This document shows positions 25,432 through 38,974 of a stretch of DNA of 64,000 bases, piece by piece; position 1 is the stretch's first letter, and every line of letters begins with the position of its first letter. The notes under the pieces were generated by a model. That model was not told the origin of the DNA. It ran no database searches and saw only the letters and a list, made by a program, of their open reading frames with translations. The DNA is from Kyrpidia tusciae DSM 2912 (lineage in GTDB: Bacteria; Bacillota; Bacilli; Kyrpidiales; Kyrpidiaceae): positions 2,108,001-2,172,000 of the forward strand of contig NC_014098.1 in NCBI RefSeq assembly GCF_000092905.1. Direction: 5' to 3'. A program made the position numbers and the translations under genes.

Positions 25432-26209
25432 AGTGACGTATGAACACCGGGGGTCCGTGGCGGTCATCACCATCAATCGCCCGGAAAAGTTGAATTGTAT
25501 CGACGGCGAAACGGCGGAGGGACTTTATGCGGCCTGGACGCGGTTCCGCGATGATCCGGCAGCGTTGGTGGCGATTCTCACCGGGGCGGGCACCGCTTTC
25601 AGCACGGGCGCGGATTTGGCCGCGGTGGACACGCTCGGACCCGAAGATCAATATGACCCCGACTTCGTGTACAGCGGTCGAGGATATCTCGGCTTTACCC
25701 GACTCACCGACGTGTTCAAACCGACCATCGCCGCGATCAACGGCTACTGCTTTGCGGGCGGTATGGAGATGGCGGCCTGGTGTGACATCCGCATCGCATC
25801 GTCCAACGCCGAGTTTGGGTTACTCGAACGCCGATGGAATGTGCCGCTGGTCGACGGGGGAACGCAGCGATTGCCGCGCATCCTGGGCTGGGGGCGTGCG
25901 ATGGACCTCATGCTGACCGGGCGAAGAATCGACGCCCGGACCGCATATGATTGGGGTTTTGTCACCGAAATCACCGAACCGGATCAACTGCAGGACCGGG
26001 CGATTGCTCTGGCCGAACAGATTGCCGCCTATCCGCAAGGTTCGCTCCGGACAGACAAGCAGGCGGCACTGCGAGGCTGGGGTTTGTCCCTTGAGGAAAG
26101 TCTGCGCATCGAAACCCAACTCGGCATGCCGCACGTCCGCAGCGAGGAAACGCGAGAAGGACTCGACCGATTTCGGCAGCGCAAGCGGAAGGATTCCCGC
26201 AGGACCTGA
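25421..26209 (+). CDS. enoyl-CoA hydratase/isomerase (crotonase) family protein
   Basis: A 262-residue crotonase-fold protein. Oxyanion-hole segments are GTAFSTGADLAAVD and GYCFAGGMEMAAWCDIRIAS. The usual second catalytic Glu region reads LLERRWNVPLVDGGTQRLPR, where the common PEVxLG is altered, so hydratase versus isomerase or hydrolase activity is open. AAAGGAG precedes ATG 25421, inside the end of the MerR gene. It is cotranscribed with the acyl-CoA synthetase gene downstream and probably acts on the same acyl-CoA. Confidence 0.88.
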   Translation: MTDKVTYEHRGSVAVITINRPEKLNCIDGETAEGLYAAWTRFRDDPAALVAILTGAGTAFSTGADLAAVDTLGPEDQYDPDFVYSGRGYLGFTRLTDVFKPTIAAINGYCFAGGMEMAAWCDIRIASSNAEFGLLERRWNVPLVDGGTQRLPRILGWGRAMDLMLTGRRIDARTAYDWGFVTEITEPDQLQDRAIALAEQIAAYPQGSLRTDKQAALRGWGLSLEESLRIETQLGMPHVRSEETREGLDRFRQRKRKDSRRT

Positions 26210-26293
26210 ACGCCCGTGTCGACCTTGGTAACCGGCAAAGTTCACCGTCAAAACGTTGAATCGGAAAACGCGATGGAGAGAGGGATCGAGGGA

Positions 26294-27856
26294 ATGATGA
26301 TCGCGAGCGAATTGATCCGCAGGGGAGCCGTCTATTTTGCCAATGAACATGCCGTCAGGTTCGGCGATACGTCACTAACATTTTCGGAAGTGTACGGCTA
26401 CGCCAACCGGTTGGCAAATTTCTTGCTTCATCTGGGACTTCAAAAAGGCGATCGCGTGGCATTCTTGTTGGCCAACTCGGCGCACAGCGTGGCGATTGAT
26501 TTCGCGATGATTCTATCCGGGTTGGTACGGGTTCCGCTCAATACCCGGCTGTCGCTCCGCGAGCTGGAACACATGGTACGGGAAACCGAAGCAAAAGCAC
26601 TGATCTTTTCCGAAAATTTTACTCAACAGGCGGATCACTTGCGGCAACATGTTCCGACGCTCCGGTGGCCGATCCTCATCGAGGGTATGGCGAATGCGGA
26701 CTGGATGCTGGCCGCGCAAGCAGAAATGGTGCGTTATACCGATGATGAACCGAGCGTGAAACTGTCCGAAACCGACCCGGTAACGATTCAGTACACGTCG
26801 GGCACCACAGGACAGTTGAAGGCGGCTGTGCACACCCAAGGCACTTGGAGCGCAATCACCACCAATATTTTAACGGCTATCCGAATCGATCGCGGCGATA
26901 TCATGCTGCACGCCGCACCACTCACCCACGCATCCGGCACCCTCGTCCTGCCGCACTGGATTCGCGGTGCGACCAACGCGATTTTGCCCGGATTTAAGCC
27001 GGCGGAGTTCCTTGAAGCGGTCAAACGTATTCGGCCGACAACCCTCAACCTCGTCCCGACAATGATCACCATGCTCTTGGCACACCCTGACGTGGCCGAT
27101 GTATCTTTTGCTTCGGTTCGTCAAATCATTTACGGTGCCTCGCCGATGCCGTCCGAGACCCTGAAAAGGGCGATCAGCTTATGGGGGCATATATTTATTC
27201 AATATTATGGACAAACTGAATGTCCGCTGATTTTAACGGTCTTGGACATCGACGATCACAAGCGCGCGTTGTCCGACCCGCAAGCCGAACACATCCTCCT
27301 CTCTTGCGGAAGGCCGACCGCCGTTACCGAGCTTCAAATTCTTGATGAACAGGGAAAACCGGTACCCCCGGGCGAAATCGGCGAGATCGCGGTCCGCTCG
27401 ACCCAGCAAATGATCGGCTATTTCCAGGCACCGGAACTGACCGCGGATACGATCAAAGACGGATGGGTTCATACCCGCGATATGGGGTACGTCGATACCG
27501 AGGGATATGTCTATCTGGTCGATCGAAAGTCCGACATGATTATCAGCGGCGGGTTCAATATCTATCCCCGGGAAGTCGAGGAAGTTTTGTACAAGCATCC
27601 CGCAGTGTTGGAGGCCGCAGTGGTGGGCATTCCCCACGATCAATGGGGCGAAGTGGGAAAGGCATTTGTGGTGCTGAAAGAAGGGCAAAGCGCAACCGAA
27701 GAGGCGCTGATCGAGCATTGCCGAAAATATTTGGCCGGGTATAAACGCCCCCATTCGATCGAGTTTGTCGACCATCTCCCCAAGAGCGCGGTCGGCAAAG
27801 TGGTGCGCCGCCTGTTGCGGGAACCCTACTGGGCGGGACGGCCGCGGCGCATTTAA
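26294..27856 (+). CDS. acyl-CoA synthetase (AMP-binding enzyme)
   Basis: A 520-residue member of the ANL superfamily that activates a carboxylic acid to its CoA thioester with ATP. Motifs are IQYTSGTTGQLKAA (P-loop), YGQTECPLIL, then DMIISGGFNIYPREVE (hinge Asp/Arg region) and the C-terminal catalytic Lys in PKSAVGKVVRR. ATG 26294 is placed next to the best ribosome binding region; starts up to 26 codons upstream are open. It closes the MerR-crotonase-synthetase operon. Substrate unknown; medium-chain or branched acids are plausible. Confidence 0.88.
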   Translation: MMIASELIRRGAVYFANEHAVRFGDTSLTFSEVYGYANRLANFLLHLGLQKGDRVAFLLANSAHSVAIDFAMILSGLVRVPLNTRLSLRELEHMVRETEAKALIFSENFTQQADHLRQHVPTLRWPILIEGMANADWMLAAQAEMVRYTDDEPSVKLSETDPVTIQYTSGTTGQLKAAVHTQGTWSAITTNILTAIRIDRGDIMLHAAPLTHASGTLVLPHWIRGATNAILPGFKPAEFLEAVKRIRPTTLNLVPTMITMLLAHPDVADVSFASVRQIIYGASPMPSETLKRAISLWGHIFIQYYGQTECPLILTVLDIDDHKRALSDPQAEHILLSCGRPTAVTELQILDEQGKPVPPGEIGEIAVRSTQQMIGYFQAPELTADTIKDGWVHTRDMGYVDTEGYVYLVDRKSDMIISGGFNIYPREVEEVLYKHPAVLEAAVVGIPHDQWGEVGKAFVVLKEGQSATEEALIEHCRKYLAGYKRPHSIEFVDHLPKSAVGKVVRRLLREPYWAGRPRRI

Positions 27857-27937
27857 GCCGAGTCGCGGAAAATCAGGAGGAACTGCAAACAAAACTCCCC
27901 ACGTCTCCAACAAAGCGCGAACAACTTCGCACTTTCT

Positions 27938-28286
27938 TGGAGGCGAGGGGAGTCGAACCCCTGTCCGAGAACCTCGCGACACCGGCTTCTACGGGTGTAG
28001 TCGTTTTACTGAGGTTCGCCGTCAGAGCGCGAAACGACACGCTCTCTTTCGGGCTAGCCTGCTGTTATCTCGTCAAAGGCCCACAGGCAAAGGCGCTTCG
28101 ACCAGCCCGCGAAGTTGGCGCCCATCCAAGCGGTGCGGGCGACCGCTCGGTGAACGTCCGGCATTAAGCAGCCAGAGCGAGTTCTTGTTTATTCGCGTTT
28201 CTTTTACGCCCGCGTTGGTACGTGGCCGCAGCCCCACGACCCGCCGCCGATGCTCGAACAGTCCCCGTCGAAACCAATACGCCCCC
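27938..28286 (-). ncRNA. ssrA: transfer-messenger RNA (tmRNA)
   Basis: The 5' end GGGGGCGTATTGGTTTCGAC (28286 downward) and the 3' T-arm GGGGTTCGACTCCCC plus CGCCTCC (ending at 27938) form the tRNA-like acceptor stem; CCA is not encoded. The mRNA-like part (near 28155-28205) reads GCG AAT AAA CAA GAA CTC GCT CTG GCT GCT TAA, giving the tag ANKQELALAA. tmRNA with SmpB rescues stalled ribosomes and tags the nascent protein for proteolysis. smpB lies immediately upstream on the same strand, the usual Firmicute order. Confidence 0.97.
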
Positions 28287-28451
28287 ATGTCGTGGTGGGC
28301 GGACCGCTCCCCCTGCCCCCGAGCCCTTCCCCCGACAGGCGGTGTGCCCGAGGTCCTTGAGATTCGCGGTTTGCCCGATGCCACCGGCCCGTCAAAGGCC
28401 AACCACAGGGCGGCACAAGGCCGGTGCAGTATTTTATTTTATCACGGCTGG

Positions 28452-28480
28452 AGTATAAAGAAAAGGGGTTTGGGCATCAA
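28452..28480 (-). promoter_or_regulatory. sigma-A promoter between smpB and ssrA
   Basis: On the minus strand TTGATG, a 17-base spacer and TATACT lie just after the smpB stop. Transcription would start about 155 bases before the mature tmRNA 5' end, so the precursor would need processing, probably by RNase P. Confidence 0.65.
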
Positions 28481-28497
28481 ACATTTTCCAATCCCCT

Positions 28498-28956
28498 TCA
28501 CTTCTGCCGTTCCCGAAAGGCCCGCTCGATCTCCCGGGCCGCGTCCCGTTTGGCCATGTCCTGACGCTTGTCGTACAACTTTTTCCCCTTGGCCAGGCCG
28601 ATCTCCACTTTGCACAGGCCGTGTCTCAGGTACAGCCGGAGCGGGATAAGCGCATAACCCCGTTCCCGGCTCTGGCCGTGGAGCCGCAAAATCTCGCTTT
28701 TGTGGAGAAGCAGTTTCCGGGTTCGCCGGGGGTCGTGGTTAAACCGGTTCCCCTGCTCATACGGACTGATGTGCATGTTGTGCAAAAATATTTCCCCGTT
28801 CTCCACCCGGGCGTAGCTGTCCTTCAGGTTGGCCCGGCCCTGGCGAATCGCCTTGATCTCCGTGCCGGTGAGCACAATCCCGGCCTCGAAGGTGTCTTCT
28901 ATAAAAAAATCATGGTACGCTTTGCGGTTCTGTGCCACCACTTTTTCCCCGGCCAT
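28498..28956 (-). CDS. smpB: SsrA-binding protein SmpB
   Basis: The 152-residue partner of tmRNA in trans-translation. The OB-fold core ([39 protein letters not shown]) and the basic C-terminal tail ([18 protein letters not shown]) that enters the ribosomal mRNA channel are intact. ATG 28956 follows GAGGTGGGG; the frame extends upstream but family length fits this start. It sits between rnr and ssrA; RNase R degrades the mRNAs released in the same pathway. Confidence 0.96.
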   Translation of the reverse strand: MAGEKVVAQNRKAYHDFFIEDTFEAGIVLTGTEIKAIRQGRANLKDSYARVENGEIFLHNMHISPYEQGNRFNHDPRRTRKLLLHKSEILRLHGQSRERGYALIPLRLYLRHGLCKVEIGLAKGKKLYDKRQDMAKRDAAREIERAFRERQK

Positions 28957-29127
28957 TTTCCCCACCTCATCCCGTCCGGGTATCGCCATTATGATAACCG
29001 CATCCAAGGGCCCTGCCAAGGGGGACCGGCCGATATGGCACTACCGGGACCGGAACCGCCCGGCGCCGCATCCGCCCGGGGCAACCCCGCCGTTACGCCC
29101 CGGCCCAGTCCCGGGCTCGGTCCCGCC

Positions 29128-31512
29128 TCAGCCGCGACGCCGCCCCTTTTTTCCCTTCGCCTTCGCCTTTTTTGCCCCGCCATTTTTCTTCTTCTTTTTG
29201 CCCGGGGTGACCGCCTCGCCGACAAGAACCAGATCCCGGGCTCGGCTCCGACCGGAGCCTGCCGATTTTCGTTCCCCTACTCTACTGACCGCTGCGGAAG
29301 CCGCCCCCGCCACTTTCTTCTTCCGGCGGCCGCGTCCGCCGCTGCCCGCCGCCGGCCGGAACACCGCAGCCCCGTCCCCCGTCTCCTCGGTGCGCCCTTC
29401 TCCCACTTCTTCCACCAACCGGAAATCGATGGTGCGCTCCTCTTTGTCCGCCCCGGCCACCAGAACCTTGACCCGATCCCCGATCCGAAAGGTTCGCCCG
29501 GTCCGCTCTCCGATCAGGGCGAACTGCCGGTCATCGAAGCGATAATAATCATCGGTCAAATAGCTGATGTGGATCAGCCCCTCCACCGAGTTTTCGAGTT
29601 CCACGAACAGCCCGAAGGAGGTGACCCCGCTGACGATCCCTTCAAACGTCTCGCCGACCTTATCGAGCATGAACTCCACTTTTTTCAGATCCTGGCTCTC
29701 CCGCTCCGCGTCGATTGCCACCCGCTCGCGTTCGGATGACTGGTCGGCGATCCGCGGCATCTCCGCCCGCCAGTGGGCCTCCTTCGCCGGGGGCAGGACA
29801 CCCTCCCGCAGCCACTCCCGGATGACCCGATGGATCATCAGATCCGGATAGCGGCGGATCGGCGAGGTAAAATGCGTGTAAAACTCTGCCGCCAGTCCAA
29901 AGTGGCCCAGGCCCTCGTGGGAATAGCGGGCTTGGCGCATGGAGCGCAGCAGAATCGTGTTCACCACCCGCTCCTCGGGCTCACCCCGCACCTGCTCCAG
30001 GATCTCCTGCAGAGCCCGGGGTTCCGCCCGCCCCCCCTTCGTCCGCAGGACATACCCCAGGTTCCAAATAAACTCTTTAAAACCCTCGATTTTCTCCGGG
30101 TCCGGATCTTCGTGCACCCGGTACAAAAAGGGAACCTCCAGCCGCTGAAAATGTTCGGCCACCGTTTCGTTCGCCGCCAGCATAAATTCTTCAATGATCT
30201 GCTCGGCGACAGTCTGGGGCTTCCGAACGATATCCACGGGCTTCCCGGAGTCGTCCAGAATCACCTTCGTCTCGTCAAAATGAAAATCCACAGCCCCCCG
30301 GGACAAACGCCGCTTTCTCAGCGCCATCGCCAGATCCCGCATGTGCCGGAACATCGGAATCAGCGGCTCATATCTCGCCGCCAGCTCCGGGTCCTCCTCG
30401 AGGATGCGGCGCACCGCCGTATACGTCATCCGCTCCCGGGTCCGGATGACGCTAGGGTAGATCTCGTGGCGCACCCGCCGCAGGTCCGGGGTCCACTCCA
30501 TGTCGCAGGTCATGGCCAACCGGTCCACCTGAGGATTCAAGGAGCAAATCCCGTTTGACAACCGAGGCGGCAGCATGGGGATCACCCGGTCCACCAGGTA
30601 CACGCTGCAACCCCGGCGGAAGGCCTCCTCATCCAACGCCGACCCTTCCCTGACGTAGTAACTGACATCGGCGATATGCACCCCGAGCAGCCAATTGCCG
30701 TTCGGAAGCCGTTCGAGAGAGACAGCATCATCCAGATCCTTCGCGTCCTCCCCGTCGATGGTCACCATGGCGCGATCCCGGAGATCCCGCCGCCCCACAA
30801 GATCCTCGCTCTGAACCGTTTCGGGCACCCGTTCGGATTCCGCCAACACATCCTCGGGGAATTCCTCGGGGAGTTCATACTTGCGCACAACGGCCAAAAC
30901 GTCCACCCCGGGTTCGCCCGGCCGCCCCAACACCTCTACGACCCGCCCTTGGCAACTGGTGGTCCGTTCGGGATAGACGGTGATCTCCACCACCACTTTG
31001 TCCCCGTCATTCGCCCCGCCAAAATCGTCCGGCGCGATGAACACATCCACGGGGATCCGCCGATCGTCCGGCCGAACAAAGGCGTAATAGCGCATTGATT
31101 GGAGCGTGCCCACCACCGTGTGCAGGGCGCGCTCCAGGATCCGGATCACCTCCCCCTCCGCCCGTTCCCCGTGCCGCCGGTGGATTCGTGCCACCACGCG
31201 GTCGCCGTGCATCGCGCCCCCGAGATCCCCGGAACTCACGTAAAGGTCCGGAATCCCCGGTCGATCGGGGATCACAAAACCGTACCCCCGCTGTTTCATC
31301 TGCAGCCGCCCGACGAGAAGGTTCATCCGTTCGGGCACGCCGTACCGATGGGTTCGGGTGCGGACCACCTGCCCGCTCTCCTCCATGCGCTGCAAAAGCG
31401 CCAGAAACGCCTCCCGTTCACCTTCTTCTATCTGCAAAGCCCTCTGCAGTTCCGCCGCCGCCATGGGCTTATAGGATAATTCTCTCATCAGCGATAAAAT
31501 CTGTTGTTCCAT
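29128..31512 (-). CDS. rnr: ribonuclease R
   Basis: A 794-residue 3'-5' exoribonuclease of the RNB family. An N-terminal winged-helix region (QQILSLMRELSYKPMAAAEL) and cold-shock domains are followed by the RNB domain with the catalytic acidic cluster in IDGEDAKDLDDAVSL. An S1 domain (GETFEGIVSGVTSFGLFVEL) and a Lys/Arg-rich tail close the protein. ATG 31512 has GAGAGGGTG upstream. Next to smpB and ssrA it fits its role in ribosome rescue and structured RNA decay. Confidence 0.96.
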   Translation of the reverse strand: MEQQILSLMRELSYKPMAAAELQRALQIEEGEREAFLALLQRMEESGQVVRTRTHRYGVPERMNLLVGRLQMKQRGYGFVIPDRPGIPDLYVSSGDLGGAMHGDRVVARIHRRHGERAEGEVIRILERALHTVVGTLQSMRYYAFVRPDDRRIPVDVFIAPDDFGGANDGDKVVVEITVYPERTTSCQGRVVEVLGRPGEPGVDVLAVVRKYELPEEFPEDVLAESERVPETVQSEDLVGRRDLRDRAMVTIDGEDAKDLDDAVSLERLPNGNWLLGVHIADVSYYVREGSALDEEAFRRGCSVYLVDRVIPMLPPRLSNGICSLNPQVDRLAMTCDMEWTPDLRRVRHEIYPSVIRTRERMTYTAVRRILEEDPELAARYEPLIPMFRHMRDLAMALRKRRLSRGAVDFHFDETKVILDDSGKPVDIVRKPQTVAEQIIEEFMLAANETVAEHFQRLEVPFLYRVHEDPDPEKIEGFKEFIWNLGYVLRTKGGRAEPRALQEILEQVRGEPEERVVNTILLRSMRQARYSHEGLGHFGLAAEFYTHFTSPIRRYPDLMIHRVIREWLREGVLPPAKEAHWRAEMPRIADQSSERERVAIDAERESQDLKKVEFMLDKVGETFEGIVSGVTSFGLFVELENSVEGLIHISYLTDDYYRFDDRQFALIGERTGRTFRIGDRVKVLVAGADKEERTIDFRLVEEVGEGRTEETGDGAAVFRPAAGSGGRGRRKKKVAGAASAAVSRVGERKSAGSGRSRARDLVLVGEAVTPGKKKKKNGGAKKAKAKGKKGRRRG

Positions 31513-31622
31513 ATTCACCCTCTCACCCCCTCCGAGGGGGACAGACCCGCCACGCCTCAACCGGATCTCGACTCGTTGTTCTAGTATGCACCCTTACCCG
31601 CCAGTTGTAACCCATTCCCTTG

Positions 31623-32399
31623 TCATCGTGGCGCCAAATCGTGTCCCCTCAGCCAATCGAGCACATCCCGCCACACCGCTTCCCGGTCCCGGTCGACAGT
31701 CAGAATATGGCCGGACTGCTCGTACCAACGCAACGCTTTGTCGGACGTGCCAACCCGGGCATAAATGTACTGGGCGGACTTCGGGCGCACCGTTCGATCC
31801 CGCCGGGCTTGAAGCACCAAGGTGGGGACTCGCACCCCGGGCAACAATCGCTTGGTCCGCCGGATCAAGGTCATCAGTTCGCCGACACATCGGGTGGGCG
31901 TGATATCATAACCGGCGAGATACCGTCGAATCTCCGGAGGATGCCCGGCGCTTCCGTCCCGGTGAAACGGGTGAATGGGCGCGACAAAACGGGCCAGGTG
32001 CGCCCTCCGATCCTGTAAATAGATAGGGGCACACATGGAGATCACCGCATCCACCGGAACCCCCGCCACCCCGGACCCGAGATACAACGACAAAGCACCC
32101 CCCATAGACAGGCCCGCCGCCACGATCCGGGAACTCCGTTCCCGCAACTTTTTCGCTGCATCCCGGGCGGAGGCCACCCAATCCCTCCAGCCTGTTCGTT
32201 CCATATCTAACGGAGACGTGCCGTGCCCCGCCAACAGCGGCCCCGCCACGGTATACCCCTGCTGGGCAAACCACTGACCCATCGGTCTCATTTCCGAAGG
32301 CGAACCGGTAAACCCGTGCACCAGCAGAATCCCCACTGAACCCCCGGGGAAGAAAAACGGCTCGGGCGACGCCTCCGTAAATTCCTGGTCTTCCTTCAC
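31623..32399 (-). CDS. carboxylesterase of the Est30/YvaK type
   Basis: A 258-residue alpha/beta hydrolase. The oxyanion HG appears in GILLVHGFTGSPSE, the nucleophile Ser in AGLSMGGALS, the acid in QARRDRTVRP and the His in QSGHILTVD. It is the usual gene between secG and rnr in Bacilli; the Geobacillus counterpart is the thermostable carboxylesterase Est30. The physiological substrate is not known. GTG 32399 is chosen because GAGGAGG lies just upstream and the fold begins there; a much longer frame upstream is antisense-like and overlaps secG. Confidence 0.9.
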   Translation of the reverse strand: MKEDQEFTEASPEPFFFPGGSVGILLVHGFTGSPSEMRPMGQWFAQQGYTVAGPLLAGHGTSPLDMERTGWRDWVASARDAAKKLRERSSRIVAAGLSMGGALSLYLGSGVAGVPVDAVISMCAPIYLQDRRAHLARFVAPIHPFHRDGSAGHPPEIRRYLAGYDITPTRCVGELMTLIRRTKRLLPGVRVPTLVLQARRDRTVRPKSAQYIYARVGTSDKALRWYEQSGHILTVDRDREAVWRDVLDWLRGHDLAPR

Positions 32400-32479
32400 C
32401 CCGACCCTCCTCTCGAAGACAAAGCCGCCCGCGGAGCGGACGGCTGCTCTCTTCCCATCCCCTATGAAACTCTTCCCTT

Positions 32480-32722
32480 TCAAGATCCCCGGGCAATCAA
32501 CCACGCAACGACGAGCGCCAGGATAAAAAATACAGTGCCCAACATCGTCGTCGCTTTCACCAACACCGCATCGATACCCCTGGCTTTGCGCCCGACCAGC
32601 TGCTCGGCGCCCCCGGCGATTGCTCCGGACAACCCAGCGCTCCGGCCGGATTGCATGAGAACCACCCCGATGAGGGCCAAGCTCACAATCACCAGTAAGA
32701 TCTTCAAAATCACCAGCCACAT
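32480..32722 (-). CDS. secG: protein translocase subunit SecG
   Basis: This 80-residue membrane protein has two helices (residues about 3-22 and 58-76) and the SecG signature LMQSGRSAGLSGAIAGGAEQ between them. It is part of the SecYEG channel and assists SecA-driven export. The position after eno and before the carboxylesterase gene matches other Bacilli. GGCGGGGG lies upstream of ATG 32722. Confidence 0.94.
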   Translation of the reverse strand: MWLVILKILLVIVSLALIGVVLMQSGRSAGLSGAIAGGAEQLVGRKARGIDAVLVKATTMLGTVFFILALVVAWLIARGS

Positions 32723-32845
32723 GGGCTACGCCCCCGCCTTTCATCCTGCCGGGTCACCCCCGGCCTTCATCCCGCCTTCGAGACTTCCCGGGCACTCCAT
32801 CATTCCCTGTCTATCGTATCATGAATGCGCCCAGGAGCACAACCA

Positions 32846-35660
<2,815 letters not shown>

Positions 35661-35664
<4 letters not shown>

Positions 35665-36467
35665 TGTGCCTCTCCTTTCCCCGCCTGGGCAGCAGCGGCC
35701 TTTGCCGCCGCGGCCACCAAGGCGAAAAACGATTCTGGACGCAAACTCGCCGTGCCCACGAGCCCGCCGTCCACCTCGGCCTCCGCCAAAAACTGCACAA
35801 AATTATCCGGGGCCACGCTGCCCCCGTACAGAATCCGGATCTCCTCCGCCGCGGGGCCCGCCAAATCCCGCAGCCTGCGCCTCACCGCCGCCGCCATTTC
35901 CCCGGCATCCCGGGCCTCGGCGGACCGCCCGGTCCCGATCGCCCACACCGGCTCGTAAGCCACGACCACCCGGGCCGCCCGGCCGGTGTCAAGTCCTTCT
36001 AAAGCGGCGGTGAGCTGGGCGGCCACCACCTCTTCTGCCCGACCCGCCGTGCGCTGTTCCAACGTCTCGCCGACGCAGAGAATCGGCGTCATCCCTTCGT
36101 CGAGCGCCGCCTGTAACTTTCGCTGCACCGCCTCGTCCGACTCGCCAAAATAGGCCCGTCGTTCAGAATGGCCCACGATCACATGAGAGCACCCCACGGC
36201 CCGGAGCATCCCGGGCGACACCTCGCCGGTGAACGCCCCCCGGGGCTCCCAGTGGACGTTCTGGGCCCCCAAGTACACTCCCCGAGCCCGGAGGTTCGCC
36301 CCGTCTAGGGCGGGCAGCGCGGTGTAAGGCGGACAAATCACCACCTCCACCCGCTCGCTCTCCCCCGACAACCGGCCCGAAAACTCGCGCCAAAAGGCCA
36401 GGGCCTCCTCGGGCGTTTTGTTCATCTTCCAGTTCGCCGCCAAAAGCGGTTTCCGGGCCGCGTTCAT
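35661..36467 (-). CDS. tpiA: triosephosphate isomerase
   Basis: A 268-residue TIM-barrel enzyme. Catalytic residues are Lys in AANWKMNK, His in [14 protein letters not shown] and Glu in [13 protein letters not shown]. The phosphate loop appears in [11 protein letters not shown]. The tail is Ala-rich and about 15 residues longer than usual. Its ATG overlaps the pgk stop by 4 bases and its stop overlaps the gpmI start by 4 bases. Confidence 0.97.
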
Positions 36468-37663
36468 CTCTGCACCGCCTCCCGGTCGAGAAGAGCGGCC
36501 ACCCCGGGCAGCACGCGCCCTTCGAGAAATTCCAGCGACGCCCCGCCCCCGGTGGACACGTGGGTCATGCGCTCCGCCAGTCCCATTTTCGTCACCGCCG
36601 CGGCAGAATCTCCCCCGCCGACGATGGTGGTGCCCTTCACCCCGGCCATGGCCTGGGCCACCGCCAAAGTCCCGGCCGCAAAAGGTTCCATTTCAAATAC
36701 CCCCATCGGCCCGTTCCAGATCACCGTGTGGGCGTCCGCCAGCATCGCCCGGAAGCGCTCCACCGTCTCCGGGCCGATGTCCAGGGCCATCCATCCCTCC
36801 GGCACCCCCGCTTCCACCCGCACCGTCCGGCGCTGGGCATCGGCGGAAAAGCGATCGGCGATCACCAGATCCACGGGCAAAAGAAGGGCTGTCCCCCGGC
36901 CCTCCGCCGCCCGCAAGGTCTCCCGGGCGGTCTCCAGGCGGTCTTCCTCCACGGAGGAACTCCCCATGCGATAGCCCCGGGCAGCGAGAAACGTGTTGGC
37001 CATCCCGCCCCCGATGAGGAGCCGGTCCACTTTTTCGAGAAGACGGGCCACCACACCGATCTTGTCGCTCACCTTAGCCCCGCCGAGTACCGCCGCAAAA
37101 GGGTGTTCCGGGTGGCTGAGGGCCCGGGCCAGCACGGTCAACTCCCGCTCCATCAAGAGCCCGGCCACCGCCGGCAAGAACTGCGCCAACCCCGCCGTAG
37201 AAGCATGGGCTCGGTGGGCCGCCCCGAAGGCGTCGTTCACGTATAGGTCGGCCAAACCCGCCCAAGCCCGGGCCAGGGCTGGATCATTTTTCTCCTCCCC
37301 GGGCTCAAAGCGAACATTTTCCAACAACAGCACATCTCCGGGACCCATTCCCGCCACCGCCTGTTCCACTTCTGGTCCCACCACAGCATCCACTTTATGT
37401 ACGGGCCGGCCGAGAAGCTCCCGAAGGCGCCGGGCCACCGGGTCCAGCCGATACCGCTCATCCACCCGGCCTTTCGGGCGGCCCAGGTGAGACGCCAGGA
37501 TCAACCGGGCTCCGCCCCGAATGAGATACTCAATCGTGGGCAGAGCCGCGCGGATTCGGCCATCGTCCACCACCCGGCCGTCCTCGATGGGCACGTTAAA
37601 ATCCACCCGCACAAAAACGCGCTTTCCCTGAACCTCCACATCCCGAATCGTTGCTTTGTCCAT
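36464..37663 (-). CDS. pgk: phosphoglycerate kinase
   Basis: A 399-residue enzyme transferring phosphate from 1,3-bisphosphoglycerate to ADP. Typical segments are [37 protein letters not shown] and the nucleotide-binding [15 protein letters not shown] 37663 follows GGAGGGAG; codons further upstream lack a start with support. It is the first gene of the four-gene block, 210 bases after gapA. Confidence 0.97.
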   Translation of the reverse strand: MDKATIRDVEVQGKRVFVRVDFNVPIEDGRVVDDGRIRAALPTIEYLIRGGARLILASHLGRPKGRVDERYRLDPVARRLRELLGRPVHKVDAVVGPEVEQAVAGMGPGDVLLLENVRFEPGEEKNDPALARAWAGLADLYVNDAFGAAHRAHASTAGLAQFLPAVAGLLMERELTVLARALSHPEHPFAAVLGGAKVSDKIGVVARLLEKVDRLLIGGGMANTFLAARGYRMGSSSVEEDRLETARETLRAAEGRGTALLLPVDLVIADRFSADAQRRTVRVEAGVPEGWMALDIGPETVERFRAMLADAHTVIWNGPMGVFEMEPFAAGTLAVAQAMAGVKGTTIVGGGDSAAAVTKMGLAERMTHVSTGGGASLEFLEGRVLPGVAALLDREAVQR

Positions 37664-37873
37664 CCCCCATCTCCCTCCGTTCACAGGCTCTCCCGCACAT
37701 GCAAAGAGGAGAAGGGCCGCCTCCTCCTCATCCAACCATTCTAATCCTAACAGATTTTGCAGCGGGACGGAACTGGACCCACATCATCCCATCGGGTCAT
37801 TTTTCATCCCAGGTGCAGAGCGGCAGGGGGACCCTCTCCGGGCGCCGAGCGTCAATATCCGGCTGTCATGTCT
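37664..37873 (-). other. gapA-pgk intergenic region
   Basis: A 210-base gap with no gene. It could hold a transcript-processing site or an extra pgk promoter: an AT-rich stretch TTAGGATTAGAAT lies about 95 bases before pgk. I see no convincing terminator, so cggR-gapA transcripts probably continue into pgk. Confidence 0.4.
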
Positions 37874-38932
<1,059 letters not shown>

Positions 38933-38974
38933 TCAATGCCATTTCGCCGCCGGACCGCCCGGGCGGCCGGTTGC

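Noticed and set aside
27950-28649. Protein-coding frames across the tmRNA region
   Set aside because: The sequence is fully explained by tmRNA and the smpB-ssrA spacer.
31623-32744. A 373-codon version of the carboxylesterase
   Set aside because: The first 115 codons run antisense-like through secG in another frame; the GTG at 32399 has the ribosome binding site and gives the family length.
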